The translations under genes were made by a program, and so were the position numbers. DNA of 64,000 nt from Ceratodon purpureus. Taxonomy: Eukaryota; Streptophyta; Bryopsida; Pseudoditrichales; Ditrichaceae. Below are positions 1-11,783 of this stretch, piece by piece. The DNA lies in contig CM026422.1 of assembly GCA_014871385.1 (NCBI GenBank), forward strand, positions 15,572,127-15,636,126, in the 5' to 3' direction. Under the pieces are notes generated by a model. It made no database searches and had not been told where the DNA came from. It worked only from the letters and a program-made list of their open reading frames with translations. Position 1 is the stretch's first letter. Every line of letters begins with the position of its first letter.

Positions 1-1703
1 AAGTCAAAAGCCTCAAGTGGAGACCGTCCATTGGTTGGCTCAAGTATGTCTATTGGTTGGCTCCGATCTCTTCAAGGTTTAACTGCGAATGAACACATCA
101 TGCTTTGTAAAATGGCAACGGTGAATTCTTTCGATACAGAGCAAGAAATTTATTTTGCTGGCGGAGATGATGGAAAATCATTACAACATTGGTGTGAAGT
201 AACGAAACTTCGAGGTGGCATTCAAAATGCCTTCAAATGGTTGGAAGCTGGTCACGAAAATCCACTTGGTGAGAACAAGAATTGGCTACAAGTAGATGTG
301 GAGAAGTTTGGACGTAAAGATGCACTGGATTATTTTGCAAGGAATATTCCAAAAGGTCCTGATTTTCAGAAGCATTGGAGCCATATCAATCCTCAAACTG
401 CCTATGGTAAACAACGCAAACATGTTGATTTGATTCCTTGCGATGTGATTGACCATCATATGCTAGTTTCACGCGGTGGTTTAGGGCTTTATTTCAAATT
501 TATTTCTTTACGCTTTTCAAAAAGCCATTCCAGGGGAAGAAGATGGTGATTGGAAAATGAAATTTAATTATGAAGGAGCAGGTGGATTTGGATTTCAAAC
601 TGAAGTGAAGATAAGTGATTTTGTTTTTAAAATCAATGAAGGTTCATTGGGAAGAAGTGCATTGTGGGTGTTTGACTGCCGATATGGACCTGAAGGTGGT
701 TATTGATCCAAGGCAAAGTACTCATCGGTACTTGAGAAGATCAAGTTATGGATGGGAGAAGTCTAGAGATGGAATGCGCTTTTCATGCTACCAGCTGCAG
801 AGAATGCAGAACACATCAAGAATTTGATGTGTTTGGATAATATTGCGGAATATTATGTTCAGGTTGGAACATATATCTTTGGTTCACAATCGGAGAGTAC
901 TGGTTTGATTGTCAAAGATGGACCAAAAACTGTTGTCAAATTCTCTCCACTTTGACAATATATTATTGTTATACGCCATCCTCCTAAATCATTTTTGGAG
1001 AATAATTTTGCTAAAGACAAGCAAAATATTGATTCGTATTATATTGAGCCAAGACATGGATGGAATATGTATTCCAAGTTTCGGAAGGCTCGTTGTTCAG
1101 CCGTTATTGAAGCTTTGATTAGTCATTTTTATCGAACAGATTGGGTGATAATCATGGAGGGATTCTCTCACATGATAGAAAATGTCAATGGAAGAGTTGA
1201 ACAACTCATTCTTATGGAAGGAAATGCAGAAATGCATCTATGGCTCGAGAAGTGGAAAGAAGTTTATGTTGATAAGGTTCGAGAGCCGATTCTAATTAAA
1301 GATCCTCTTTGGTTGGACAAAGAAAGTGAATCACTTGATGAAGACAGTCTTCTGATTCTGAAGAGGGTGATGAAGAAAGTTCATCACCAACAAATAAATG
1401 CAAAAGAAGTATTAATGAGGGAGTTCATCATCAAGTGAAGAAAAAAAAACCGTTGAAGCTATTGGTGACGAAGACTCCACCATTTTATGTACACCTGATC
1501 CTCAGTTACCATCTGCTGAAGTTCGCACGGAAAGAGAAAATCAAGAAGCTGGTGGATCTAAGGTTATTGGTCTTAATGACGACAAATTAACCACGGTTAA
1601 TAATTCTGTGACTAAAGCAGCCCATTTTGGAGAGAATGCTTTGATAGCTGAAAAGGATAATTATTCTTTGGGGCTAGGTTTTACATGGTCTCAACAGCAT
1701 TAG
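1..1703 (+). pseudogene. Decayed ORF of unknown function, 5' end outside window
   Basis: Plus-strand coding remnant that is readable only by changing frame. It runs in one frame to about 470, then in another to about 952 with in-frame stops near 706 and 765, and then from about 995 to about 1350. The last part changes frame again through an acidic Ser/Asp/Glu stretch followed by a lysine run at about 1438-1450, and ends with TAG at 1701-1703. Readable pieces include FNYEGAGGFGFQTEVK and ENNFAKDKQNID. The family is not recognised. The several frame changes and stops argue for a dead, probably transposon-derived gene rather than an intron-split one. No clear splice sites repair the breaks. Confidence 0.5.
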
Positions 1704-2226
1704 ATTTAAGGATGTGTAATACATTGGAGGCAGTATTTGTCATAACTATAGGTTGGTTTTGTTTTGTAATGTGACACTTTTTATCATCTATAAATTATAC
1801 AATGTGTCATTTTCTAATGAGTAGTCATTGATTTTTTTGAATATGTTCCATCTATGTAAATTTGACAATGATGTATTACCTCTATAATACTAGAATTACA
1901 TATCTACACTTTATTTCAACAAACAAAAATAATTCACAAATCAACTTCTACCTTTATTATATCACAAATATCACGGTTTTGTAATTTGTTCTTGCAAGGT
2001 AAAATAAAATATTTCTTAATTATTTCAAATCTAAATTTGATGTTCAATTAAATTATATAAGGCTTCATGTTCTTTGATGATTTCCATTGGTTGAGTATTA
2101 CGCTGAATAATAAATTCATATGATCAAAAACATGTTTTGTGCCATAATATTATCAATTAAATGTTAAAAAATTATCTTAAAAAAAAAATGTATATGGCTA
2201 TGTACACTTTTAACGGAACCGGTGTT
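1704..2226. other. AT-rich spacer, no gene seen
   Basis: Low-complexity AT-rich sequence between the decayed ORF and the MITE-like element. No ORF, RNA gene or repeat that I can support. Confidence 0.5.
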
Positions 2227-2228
2227 TA

Positions 2229-2767
2229 AGGTATACATACCTATAACCGATAACTTAAGCATTTCAGCATAGCTTCTCTTGTGTTATGATGAAGGAGTTA
2301 TTTTTCATTCGTAGAAACATAAGGTGCATGAAGAAAGAGAATTTTTCAGAATCAATTGAGTAAAATTCAAATTACTACAATTTTTTTTGTGCAAAACTTG
2401 TTCACAGCCCGCAACCAACATATAGCCTCACCCATAACCGACAACAACAAGAGTTGTGAACAAACATAAGACTATCTATTTTGTAACACTCACAGAGGCA
2501 TCCTATTGGGGGACGCATCCTGAATCTCTTGTTCATCAATTATCGGTTTCTGGTTTTCCAATTCACAGCAATAATTATCGGTTTCTGGTTTTCCAATTCA
2601 CAGCAATAATTATCGGTTTCTGGTTTTCCAATTCACAGCAATAATTATCGGTTTCTGGTTTTCCAATTCACAGCAACAATTATCGGTTTCTGGTTTTCCA
2701 ATTCACAGCAGCCAGGAAGTCTACTTATCTGCAATGGGTGTGTTATCGGTTATGGGTATGTATACCT
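2229..2767. mobile_element. MITE-like element with 26-28 bp inverted ends
   Basis: The stretch at 2227-2254 (TAAGGTATACATACC then ATAACCGATAAC) is repeated as its reverse complement at 2742-2769, with one mismatch in 28. The element fits as 539 bp flanked by TA dinucleotides (2227-2228 and 2768-2769). It has no coding capacity. A 35-bp minisatellite fills its right half. The short inverted ends, TA flanks and absence of genes fit a non-autonomous DNA transposon. The superfamily cannot be named from this copy alone. Confidence 0.55.
2537..2711. repeat. Minisatellite, 35-bp period, five copies
   Basis: The block TATCGGTTTCTGGTTTTCC recurs at 2541, 2576, 2611, 2646 and 2681, an exact 35-bp period. 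It lies inside the MITE-like element next to its right inverted end. Confidence 0.9.
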
Positions 2768-2769
2768 TA

Positions 2770-3993
2770 TGTGACTACTGAGAAGCAGTGTTGGTTTTTC
2801 ACTCAAAAAGTTTCAAGTGTTCAAGTATTAAGTTTATTGGAAACATTAAGTTCAAAATGGATAAATTTTTCTTTTCATACTCTTCTATCCTCCCACCCCT
2901 ACACCATCCATTCCAAGTATCTGCAATCCATGCACAAATCATCCTTCACAGAACATAGAAGGGGGTCGAAGGAGTGAATAATCAGGGCATTGTTGCAAGT
3001 TCACTGAGAAAAAGCTAGGTAAACCAACAATTTGGCTAAGCTTGACCCTGCTAGAATGCACAATGTCATCGGTCTTTGATTTTATCAATGATTCCATAAA
3101 ACTTAAACATCAATTTAGTTTAGTGAGAGGTGAATAATCGAGTTCTGTTCAATTATAGGGAGGAATAGAGACATTGAACGGTCCTGGTTCTCAATGCCAG
3201 CTATCAAATGTTTCAATGATAACATGACATGGCTTCTAGTTCCAACGTCAGCATGGTACTACCAGTACCGCAACTGGATGGATTCTCTACTTCTCCGTTC
3301 ACGTCCCTACACCCAACTTAGATACTAACTGTAACGAACACAATTTCTGAAGTGGTTACGCTACACATAATACCTAGAGATATCTTGCTATGACCCACAT
3401 AAATTATCTTGCTCATCCCTTGTGCCAATCACCACACTCTAGCTCTTACCTATGTACAAAGAGCCCAATAAGAAAAAACTAGAAAAATCACAACAGATTA
3501 GAGCTTCTGTTGAACAAAATCCTTTACACACATGCTGAAAAGCTTGCCTGTGCTACATAGCGTAGCATGGTGACCCCATAAGATCACAATATAACAATCA
3601 CTAACTGTTCTAAAATACTGATCCATGCATCTCTAAATCTGAAACCGAGTTGAGAAAGTAAGTACTGTAATCGTTGTTCTACGTGTCCCAAATCACTGAA
3701 GATGTGCACATCCAGCTCAGCAATGATCTGCACCTTAACTTCAACCATACTTGCCAAGAAGTAATCAGATTTGAGAGACAATTACGAGCATTGTCCAACA
3801 GCTCAAATCTTACAGCCCTGATATCCTGAATCAGCAACGCGGGGTTGTAGATAAGTGAGATATTCAAATCGACAGTAAACAAGCGATTCCAAACACCTAG
3901 CTATCAGATGTGCGATCATGCCAGCCGGAACCTATCCACACAATGATACAGATATGGGACACTGATGCTGGAAGGTATGAGCAAACTTACAAA
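2770..3993. other. Spacer downstream of the PUX7-like gene
   Basis: No convincing gene. The right part (about 3580-3993) probably holds the 3' UTR of the minus-strand UBX gene whose stop codon is at 3994. I could not place a poly(A) site. Confidence 0.4.
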
Positions 3994-6900
3994 TCATTCC
4001 CAAACCATTGACAGCATTGAATTTGCGACTCCTGCTTGATCCATGTTCGCATCTGAGGTATATTCTAATGTGCGGTTCGCTCCTGGTATTATTTGATTCA
4101 AGTGAAATTTACGTCCTCCCTCGGCTTCCTTCACCTGAGTACTGCAAAAAGACCATAAAAGCTGTCCACCCAGAGGAAAATAAGCATGAGCGTAACTCAC
4201 TGGAAACCAACTCGTCAGTATGATCTTCAAAAGAAAGACATTAACACTAAACGATGTAACACGGCTCCGTTTGAAAAGGATCTCATAAAGCATATCCAGC
4301 ATGAGATGCTCTATTTCTTAACCACGTAAGAATTTCACGTGGAGAAAAAAGAATTGAAGTGCCTGATGCGGGAACTGAAAAAAACATTGCAGCAATTGAT
4401 TTAAAAGAAAAGTTGAACACTCTTCGCGATTGGTCTACCAAGCATGATATTATTGCTAGCATACCATCGAAAACTAGTAACTACCATATATAAGAAAAGA
4501 GGGGAAAAGTACCTTCACTGAATCACTCATCAGAAACCTTCGATTACTCCTGGAACCATCAGGAAATCGAATTCCCACCCTACATGCTCCAGGACTTTTG
4601 TTCTCAGGCTCTTCAGGCAATGCCGGGTAAGAAATCGGTTTTACAGCCTCTTCTGCGACATCTGGAATCACTTGCTTTGCAGAGGTCTCCATAGCTGATT
4701 CTGTTTGCCGGGAATCTAACCCCGACGATGAAATGCTCCCTGTCGGTCGCTGTTCCTCATCCGACAAGTCAATAATTTCTGCAAAAAACCCAAGGCTTGA
4801 TGTTGAACAGAGAAATCCACAAAAAGTTACATTTTAATATGACAAAAACTACTAATGATATGTCTACAGCATTACAACGCACAATCAGAGACCAAAGTCG
4901 AAAGCAAGAACTACACTTTAGAAATTAAAACCTTTAGAAGGCTGGCTTGCTTCTTTGGCTTCACGAGGGCGTGACTCTTCACGAGGACGTTTATGAGGTG
5001 GAAAGCCAGGCTGCGCCTCAAGTGGACCCTTGTCCATATACCGTACTAGATCCTGATTCGCAGCACATCTAATATGTTAGTCTGGTGCAGGAGCATTCAT
5101 TTCCATACCCAAAAAGCGCTGCTCAAAAGGATATATTAATCAATTAAATAGGATAGAACATAATATACTAGAAATCTTTATGATCGACAATATAACGTCA
5201 AAAGAGGGGGAGAGAGGTGGGGTTAGGTGGAAGGCATTACTTCAAGAAGGCGCTCAGCACTGATCATGCCTTCCCATGACCGCATCTTCTGTCCAGTGAG
5301 AGGATCAATCACTAGAATTGAAGGCATGAGTAACAGCTTGTAGTATGTGCAAACTTTCCTCCCCTCTTCTGTGTCATCGTAAACCTGAGGAAAACAGGTG
5401 CCCATGACCTATTTGTTATTTACTGTAAACACAATACACAGTTCACACTGCCACCAGGCAATTACCAGAGGATGATCAAATATCACAATCGTGTGTACAA
5501 AAATTTCTGAAGATGATAACTTTGACAGACCTGCCAGAATACAAAAGAGGTACCAACAGTGTCCTTAACAGCTTCATGACCCCATGTATCACGATTCAAC
5601 TGCACGGAAATTTCCATTCAAAATAACAGTTAGTCAGTGTGACATACACCAGATACAGAAAAAAACTTTAGCACTAACGAAGAGTGCGCTTGATTCCATT
5701 GCGCCAGAGACAAAAATTGTGTTCAAAACCATATCACAAGTTATGATGCACATTTAAGCAAAAGAGTCACATTTTTTGATTATTCCAGCTTGACAATCCT
5801 CCAAATTTGCAAATATACGGTTGCATACGTACCATGTAACTGGCAAATTCTGTGGTTGACTGCAGATTAACCAGCAACCACTTTCCTTGCTTCGCAGCCT
5901 CTGACTTAGCCTGCAGGTATATCAAAAGAATGAGTAACCTAAACAGTGTTAATTAACTAGATCACCGCAGTTTTCGAAGATAAGACATCGTCTAGGTCAC
6001 CAGAAGAATGATTGGATTAGCAGACAATTCGGCAACCCAAATTTGCACGTCATATTAAGATGTCCATATATCAGTTTAAAGAGATTGTTACCTGTTCAAA
6101 TGTCCCTTGAAACATAAAGACAAATGGTGGCCGATAAAGTGCTGCTAATGAATCCCGTGAAGAACCACCAACCGGACCAATCTGACTACTGGGCTCTCCT
6201 GCACCCCAGCTTGAATGCTGATTGGCTTCATCTTCAAAGTTCCTAAAAGGATCTACAAAGCTATGGCTTGGTGGTTGCTGCATAACGTGATGCGCCCTGC
6301 TACAATTCACAGGCAAAGGAACATAAGTCAATTCATAATAGCCACCTAAAGTAATGGGGTTGGATAACGCACATCAATACGACAAGACATACACTAGAAC
6401 CCATGAAGAGACAACAATACAAGGCAAACAACAGCAGCAGGGAAATGCTGCACGAGTAGAGTGCCTGCATAATACCGGAACACAACTGCATGTAGCCAGC
6501 GCATTCAAACTATTCATAAAATCTTCACAACAAAATAATGCAGAAACGGTCTTCCTATGCTCTCTAAGAAATACATGCAACATTGAAATAAGTACCTGGC
6601 TTGAAGAACATCTTCATACAGAGCCTCTCTTTTCACAGGTAAAGGAGGTCGAACGTAGTTCTCATCTTCAACAATTCTGGACAACAACAAACAAAAAGTA
6701 GGAATAATCGATAACAAAATCAGAACCACATAAATTTACTCGATGCAAGTCGGAGAGTGCTGATACAAGATATAACGGAGATTACTGGCGAATCTCCGTT
6801 ATAATAAGACATTTTGCTATCTAGTACAGCTCTGTAATCATCCACTGAGAGGTGACTAAGTCTCATACATGAAACACATAACAAACATACTACGCAACTT

Positions 6901-8562
6901 CAATGTCAAAGGTGTAAAATCCGAATTTTACAACATATCATACCATCGAAGGAAATAAGCGGTATCAAGCTTAAGGAAAACAATGCTCACCTAAACAGAC
7001 ATAAATATGCAAGCAAGGAACTTCAAGCCCGAAGCTACAATACCATTCCACTCTAACAAATAAGGCCAATTAGACAGCACCTTCAAGACTTTCCCCTTAT
7101 GCACTCAATCAAAGCATCGAGTTCCTCTCCATTTTTCTAGTACCTGTCACTGGCACTTGTGCTTCCAGGACCTAAACTAGGTCCAAGTGTCGCCTGCTCC
7201 GAACTTGCTGGAGGCGCGATCACTGGAGGAGGAAAATCTATATTTGTTCCACCCACCTCGTTATTCTCAGCGAAGTAAAGTTGAACAGCTTCGTTAAGTA
7301 ACCAACCAGTAGCCTGTAGAGAACATAAAACCACGTACCATGCCAGAATCAGTCGCAGTATTCAGTAACTGATAATAGGAGTGCATACCATTCAAAGACA
7401 AAATTTGCAAATTACAAGACACGATGCCTGTGCAAATAGCTATCAACAGCCTCTTCCGCTCCGTCAAAGAGCGAGGGGATAAAAAACCTCTTGAACTGGA
7501 AAAAGCCAGAACACTCTAGTCCAGGGTAGAATGTTACACACACAATGGTGCCAAACATTATGACTACAGCGGCATAACACTGTCAAGGACACGTTCAATC
7601 CCACTGCCCATATGTTTAATTGTGAGTTGCAGAGGTACATAGAGTTCGGAAAGAACAGCTAAGTACAAGAAGAGCTAAAACAGGAATGTAGGCTCACCGC
7701 CAGCCTACCAACTCTATTGCACATTGAACATGCGAATCCAAAGCGAAGAAGAAAACAAGCAGAACATGCACATATAGAAGAAATAAATAAAAATAAATAA
7801 ATAAAATAAAAAAACCTCCACAGCCAAGCACAAAAGATGTCATGCATGTTAAAAAAGACACAAAGCAAGAACCCTATCCAATCCATTATAACAGCAGACA
7901 ATAGAGATTAGGAAGCCAAACGATTAACAGAAACCCGTTCCAAACATGAACAGATAAAAGTTTTTTCATCTCCAGCCTCAAATCCTCGAAATAAGCGAAT
8001 CGGTACCAAGAAATTGCCAGGAACACATTACATTCCTACACAATTGAAACGAACAGACTCCAAAACATCGTAAAACCCTCATTCTCATGCGCTAACACTT
8101 CACACGAAAGCACCAAACCCTACCAAACCTCCCCATAACCAACAACAGCAAACCTCTCCCACAATTCTCAAAACATGACATTCGAACCTCCTCCTCACAT
8201 GCACAGAACACCAAAAAGCAAATTGAGCTCCTTTACCTCAATTGCCCGCTGTAATCCAGACTAGAACCCCTCGTCCGTTCCCTCGAAACCACAAGCGTAA
8301 CGTAAATTACACCCTAACGCAACCTTAACGACAAAACGAACGCAACAACAAACCTACTACAAACCTAACAAACGCACTCCTTCCTCCGCCACAACCAAAA
8401 CCCCATCCCATCCCCAATCCCATCCCCCCCAAACCCCAACCCCAACCAATCCCCCGACCCTACCTGCAGAAATTGGCGAGCTCGATCCGCTGATTCCCCA
8501 ACGATGTCCATAAACTCCAGCATCACCAGCTGCTCCTCCCCGTCCGACAGATTCGCCTCCAT
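3994..8562 (-). CDS. PUX7: UBX domain protein, plant PUX7-like (UBA-UAS-UBX)
   Basis: Cdc48/p97 cofactor of the UBXD7 type, expected to link ubiquitylated substrates to the Cdc48 ATPase in nucleus and cytosol. Minus-strand exons: 8464-8562, 7144-7313, 6596-6676, 6092-6299, 5833-5910, 5531-5599, 5241-5384, 4932-5052, 4513-4778, 3994-4161. All introns are GT-AG with matching phases, and the total is 467 residues, close to what I recall for Arabidopsis PUX7. Residues 1-50 form a UBA-like helix bundle. Residues about 165-285 form the thioredoxin-like UAS domain (KWLLVNLQS, TYYKL, VIDPLTGQKMRSW). Residues about 385-467 form the UBX domain (CRVGIRFPDGS, IIPGANRTLEY, ending SMVWE). The ATG at 8560-8562 opens MEANLSDGEEQ directly. 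The gene looks intact. An AT-rich simple repeat lies in intron 1 near 7780-7820. Confidence 0.93.
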
Positions 8563-9140
8563 CGCGCCAACCAACCAACTAACCGGAAACCAAAACTCCC
8601 CTGCGACACCAAACCCTAGCCCTGACACAATGAGCAGATCGCTCCACCTCCAGAGCTCCAATAATTCTCCACGGCACCAGCAGCTGAACCACGTGATCGC
8701 ATGCCATGAGGAAGAAGTTTACCTGGTCCAGTGATCGCGTGATGAGCTCCCCTCGAGTGATCCCCCCGCGCCTCCGATCCCGTCTCGCTCCGACACTTGT
8801 GATGTGTCTGTGTCTGTGTCTCCGAATTTGCTCTCGCTTGCGGAATAATTAGGTTTTGCTCTCGACCTTGCTCATGACATTGCTCTTGTGTTAGATCATG
8901 CTCGACTACGACGGAGGACGCGACGGAGAGGATGGTGGACGAGGGGCGATGACGGAGTGTGGGATTGAACTTTCTTGGTATCTGAACAATATCACCGGAG
9001 TATCACAACAGTATCACAAGAGTATTACCACAGTATCAGAACAGTGTTACCACAGTATCACCAGTGACACATGACGCTGAAAGCGACATCCTCATCCAGC
9101 TTTCATAGATTCTAGACTTTTGAATATTGGAAAATTACAA
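8563..9140 (-). promoter_or_regulatory. Probable 5' UTR and promoter of the PUX7-like gene
   Basis: Region upstream of the UBX gene start. It contains a degenerate 12-13 bp repeat built on AGTATCAC (about 8975-9066). No TATA box or defined start site is apparent, so the promoter call rests on position only. Confidence 0.35.
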
Positions 9141-10259
9141 GATAGTATTACTTCGAGGTGACCGAGGTCGTGACGGAGGTTGTGGAGTGGTGGGGCCTTC
9201 GTTCGTGCTCAGTCAATGGAGATGGATGTTGTTTTTATATAAGGCTCGTTGGTTCGTTCGTTGAAGGGCGATGTTTTTTATTCACTTTTTCTTACTTTTC
9301 TTTTACTTTTCTTTTACTTTTTCTTTTGCTTTTTTTTTTTTTTTGGGGCCTGTTTTTGGGGGGCTATGGGTGATAGTGGCGTGGCGTGGAAGTGTTTGTT
9401 TGTTCGTGGAGTTATGTTTGGGGCACAGGAAAATCATGTTATGACTCAGTTTTGGAAAAGATGATTAAACAGCTTGAGATTAGACGGTGGTTTTTTTGGT
9501 TACTAAATTTCTGTGGAAAAACCTATGAAAACTCTTGCTTGACAATTTTTCCTTTTTGGATGTCACCATGTGTAATTAATTTTGCTTGTAAATATTAACG
9601 AACTTAATACAAGGATCTCTTTATTCATAGAGATGTTTTTTTTGAAGGTGGTTTGTCAATTCGAATCCTGTCAAACTTAGTGTCACCTTTCAGTGGTTGA
9701 AATTTCTAATTATTATGTTTAATCTTCCCTAATTTTGTTAAGCTCTAGTTCAATTATGGTATGTAGCACTTATGTCATTGTTAATTGTGAAGTTTGCTAG
9801 AAAATGTTTGTTATTTCCTAAGATATTAACAAGTGTATTATTCACATGAAACTATGTATTTTTTCAATGCAAGTCATAAGTATTCTTTAGAGGATGTTTT
9901 TTCCAATTTGAAAAACAATGTTTGGTGAAAAAAACCTCACAAAAAGTTTCACCAAAAACAGTGTTTTAAAAATGTCCTGGAGCTACTTCTCGCCAATCTA
10001 GGATTGCAGACACAGCCACCAGGATCATTTTTACAAGCGTAATGTACAAACGAAGGGCCTTGCGAAGTCAAAATTGATTTCTGTCAAAACTACAATGTAA
10101 TACGGTCACTTTTCCAAATGACTGCATTCACTTTGTTAAACTTTGTAGTGTTCATAGAGGTGTCTCAACTCAACAACTACAAAAGCAAATTTTGGAAGTT
10201 GTAGTACATCAAGTCTACTTTCTGTATCACAAACTTAATTTCCCATCAAGAAGTTTTAG
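9141..10259. other. Spacer, no gene seen
   Basis: Contains T-rich low-complexity sequence (about 9285-9345) and no credible coding region. It is bounded on the right by copia remnants. Confidence 0.45.
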
Positions 10260-11013
10260 ATGCCACTTTCTCGCGGGTTTACACAACGAGCTGAGATTGA
10301 CAATGAAATAAGCACTTTTGTGATTCACTTTATTGTGCTTCCCCCCGAAGCAGAGACAGATGTAAGCTGAGATGAACTAGAAGATAGCTCCAAGTTGTCT
10401 GGAAAAAAAATATCCAAAACAATCTCCAAAGGACCATGAGAATTCGAGTGTGGAGGAAACGATTCCTCATCAAAAATTACATCCTTGCTCATTATAAGCT
10501 TGCATTTCTCATAACTCCATAGACAATAGGCTTTGCTGGTAGTAGATTATCCAAGAAATATGCACTCTTGTGATTTGATGTTCAATTCTTGCGTACTTGC
10601 TTTAGAGTATGAACTTAGGCTAGACTAACAAAAGTTCTAAAGAACAATACATCTGGAATTTGCCCATTCCACAGCTGTAACGGTGTGAGCCCTTAAAGAA
10701 TTCAAGTGGCTACACAAATGAAAGTGTAGACAGAAGTGTTCACAACCTCTGCCCAAAAACAAAGAGGAACACTATTATGATAGAGCATGGTGCGAGCACC
10801 TTCAACAATAGTTCGAGTGTCCCTTTCAACCACCAAATTTTGCTCTGGTGAATAAAGAGTTGTGAAGTCATAAATAATGTCTTCCGATTCAAAATACTTC
10901 TAAAAACGTCTGTCACCGTAGTCCTTGCCGTTGTCACTCCTAAAGTGCCGAATTTTATAACTGGTGACATTTTGAGAGAATTTAACCAATTTCTGGGAAT
11001 AGGAAAATACTTC
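10260..11013 (-). mobile_element. Ty1/copia remnant: integrase core and following polyprotein
   Basis: Reading the minus strand with frame changes gives the copia integrase core: EVFSYSQKLVKF, then RHFRSDNGKDY, then LYSPEQNLVVERDTRTIVEG and GARTMLYHNSVPLCFWAEVV. The family normally has this order, with the DNGxxY and SPxQNGxxER motifs. Farther along (10670 down to about 10300) are weaker matches to the segment between integrase and reverse transcriptase. Stops and shifts make it dead. The piece starts abruptly at 11013, exactly where the middle element's inverted repeat begins. The missing N-terminal half lies 18.8 kb away at 29795. Confidence 0.85.
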
Positions 11014-11048
11014 ACATTAGGAGAAGATTATGGTCTCCAATGAGCCTT
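11014..11048 (+). repeat. Left terminal inverted repeat of the 18.8 kb element
   Basis: Begins ACATTAGG and contains GGTCTCCAATG. Against the reverse complement of 29760-29794 I count 29 of 35 identical positions without gaps. Four of the six differences are A/G transitions. A further GGTCTCCAAA occurs just inside, near 11140. Confidence 0.8.
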
Positions 11049-11783
11049 TGGTCGGAATCTGTGCCTGAAAATTTGGCCATGCCCGTGCACTTTACCTGCT
11101 GGCACCAATGGTTCTAGCAGGTTGCCAAAAGGTCTCCAAATCGCGAATCGGGGGGTCCAGCCAATAGTCGCGCAGGAAGGCTTCTCTCCCCCCGCGCGTG
11201 TAGTTCCGCAGGTCAAGAACGGAGTCTCTTCGCGCACGGAATCCGAGCATTGCAGAAGGGTGTCAGTGGTGGTGGGCTTTATGAATTCCTACAAGACTGA
11301 CTACGTTTGGCCACCTACGGAAGTCGAGTTGCCGCTCCCCCTTTGAGATGCAACGTGCAAAAGGTCTTGATGTCAAAATGCTGCCAACGGTCATTCCGAA
11401 CCTCATGCGTTCCTGTGAGAGAGTTGTCGCGGTTGCGTTGTCAACCAGGAAGGAGCGGTGGAGGCCTCCAAAGGCTTCATCAGGTTTTTCGATTTGGGTT
11501 GTGGGTGGTCACGCATTGTGCAATAGAGATTTAGGGTTTAGCTGTAGTGGTCTCCCAAACGCTGCCAGCGGTCTGCCATCCACATAGGTTGGAGAGAGTA
11601 CCTGAGTTGGGAATTGGGGTTTCGGGATGAGGTTTAGGGTAGGTCGTACCTTGGTTGCGACGCCGTGGACGTCGAAATTAGCCATTCGTGATGGCGGAGG
11701 GTGTGTTGACAGCATGTAGTTCTCGCGGTTGATGACAGCGATGACAAAATTTGTAAGTTTTTGAGTTCACAGTCGAAAATATC
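11049..11783. other. Left subterminal part of the 18.8 kb element
   Basis: GC-richer than the copia flank. Short ORFs exist on both strands (for example 11348-11587 plus) but none reads as a known protein. It may hold the promoter and a first exon of gene A. A possible acceptor TGTTGACAG ends at about 11708. Confidence 0.35.
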
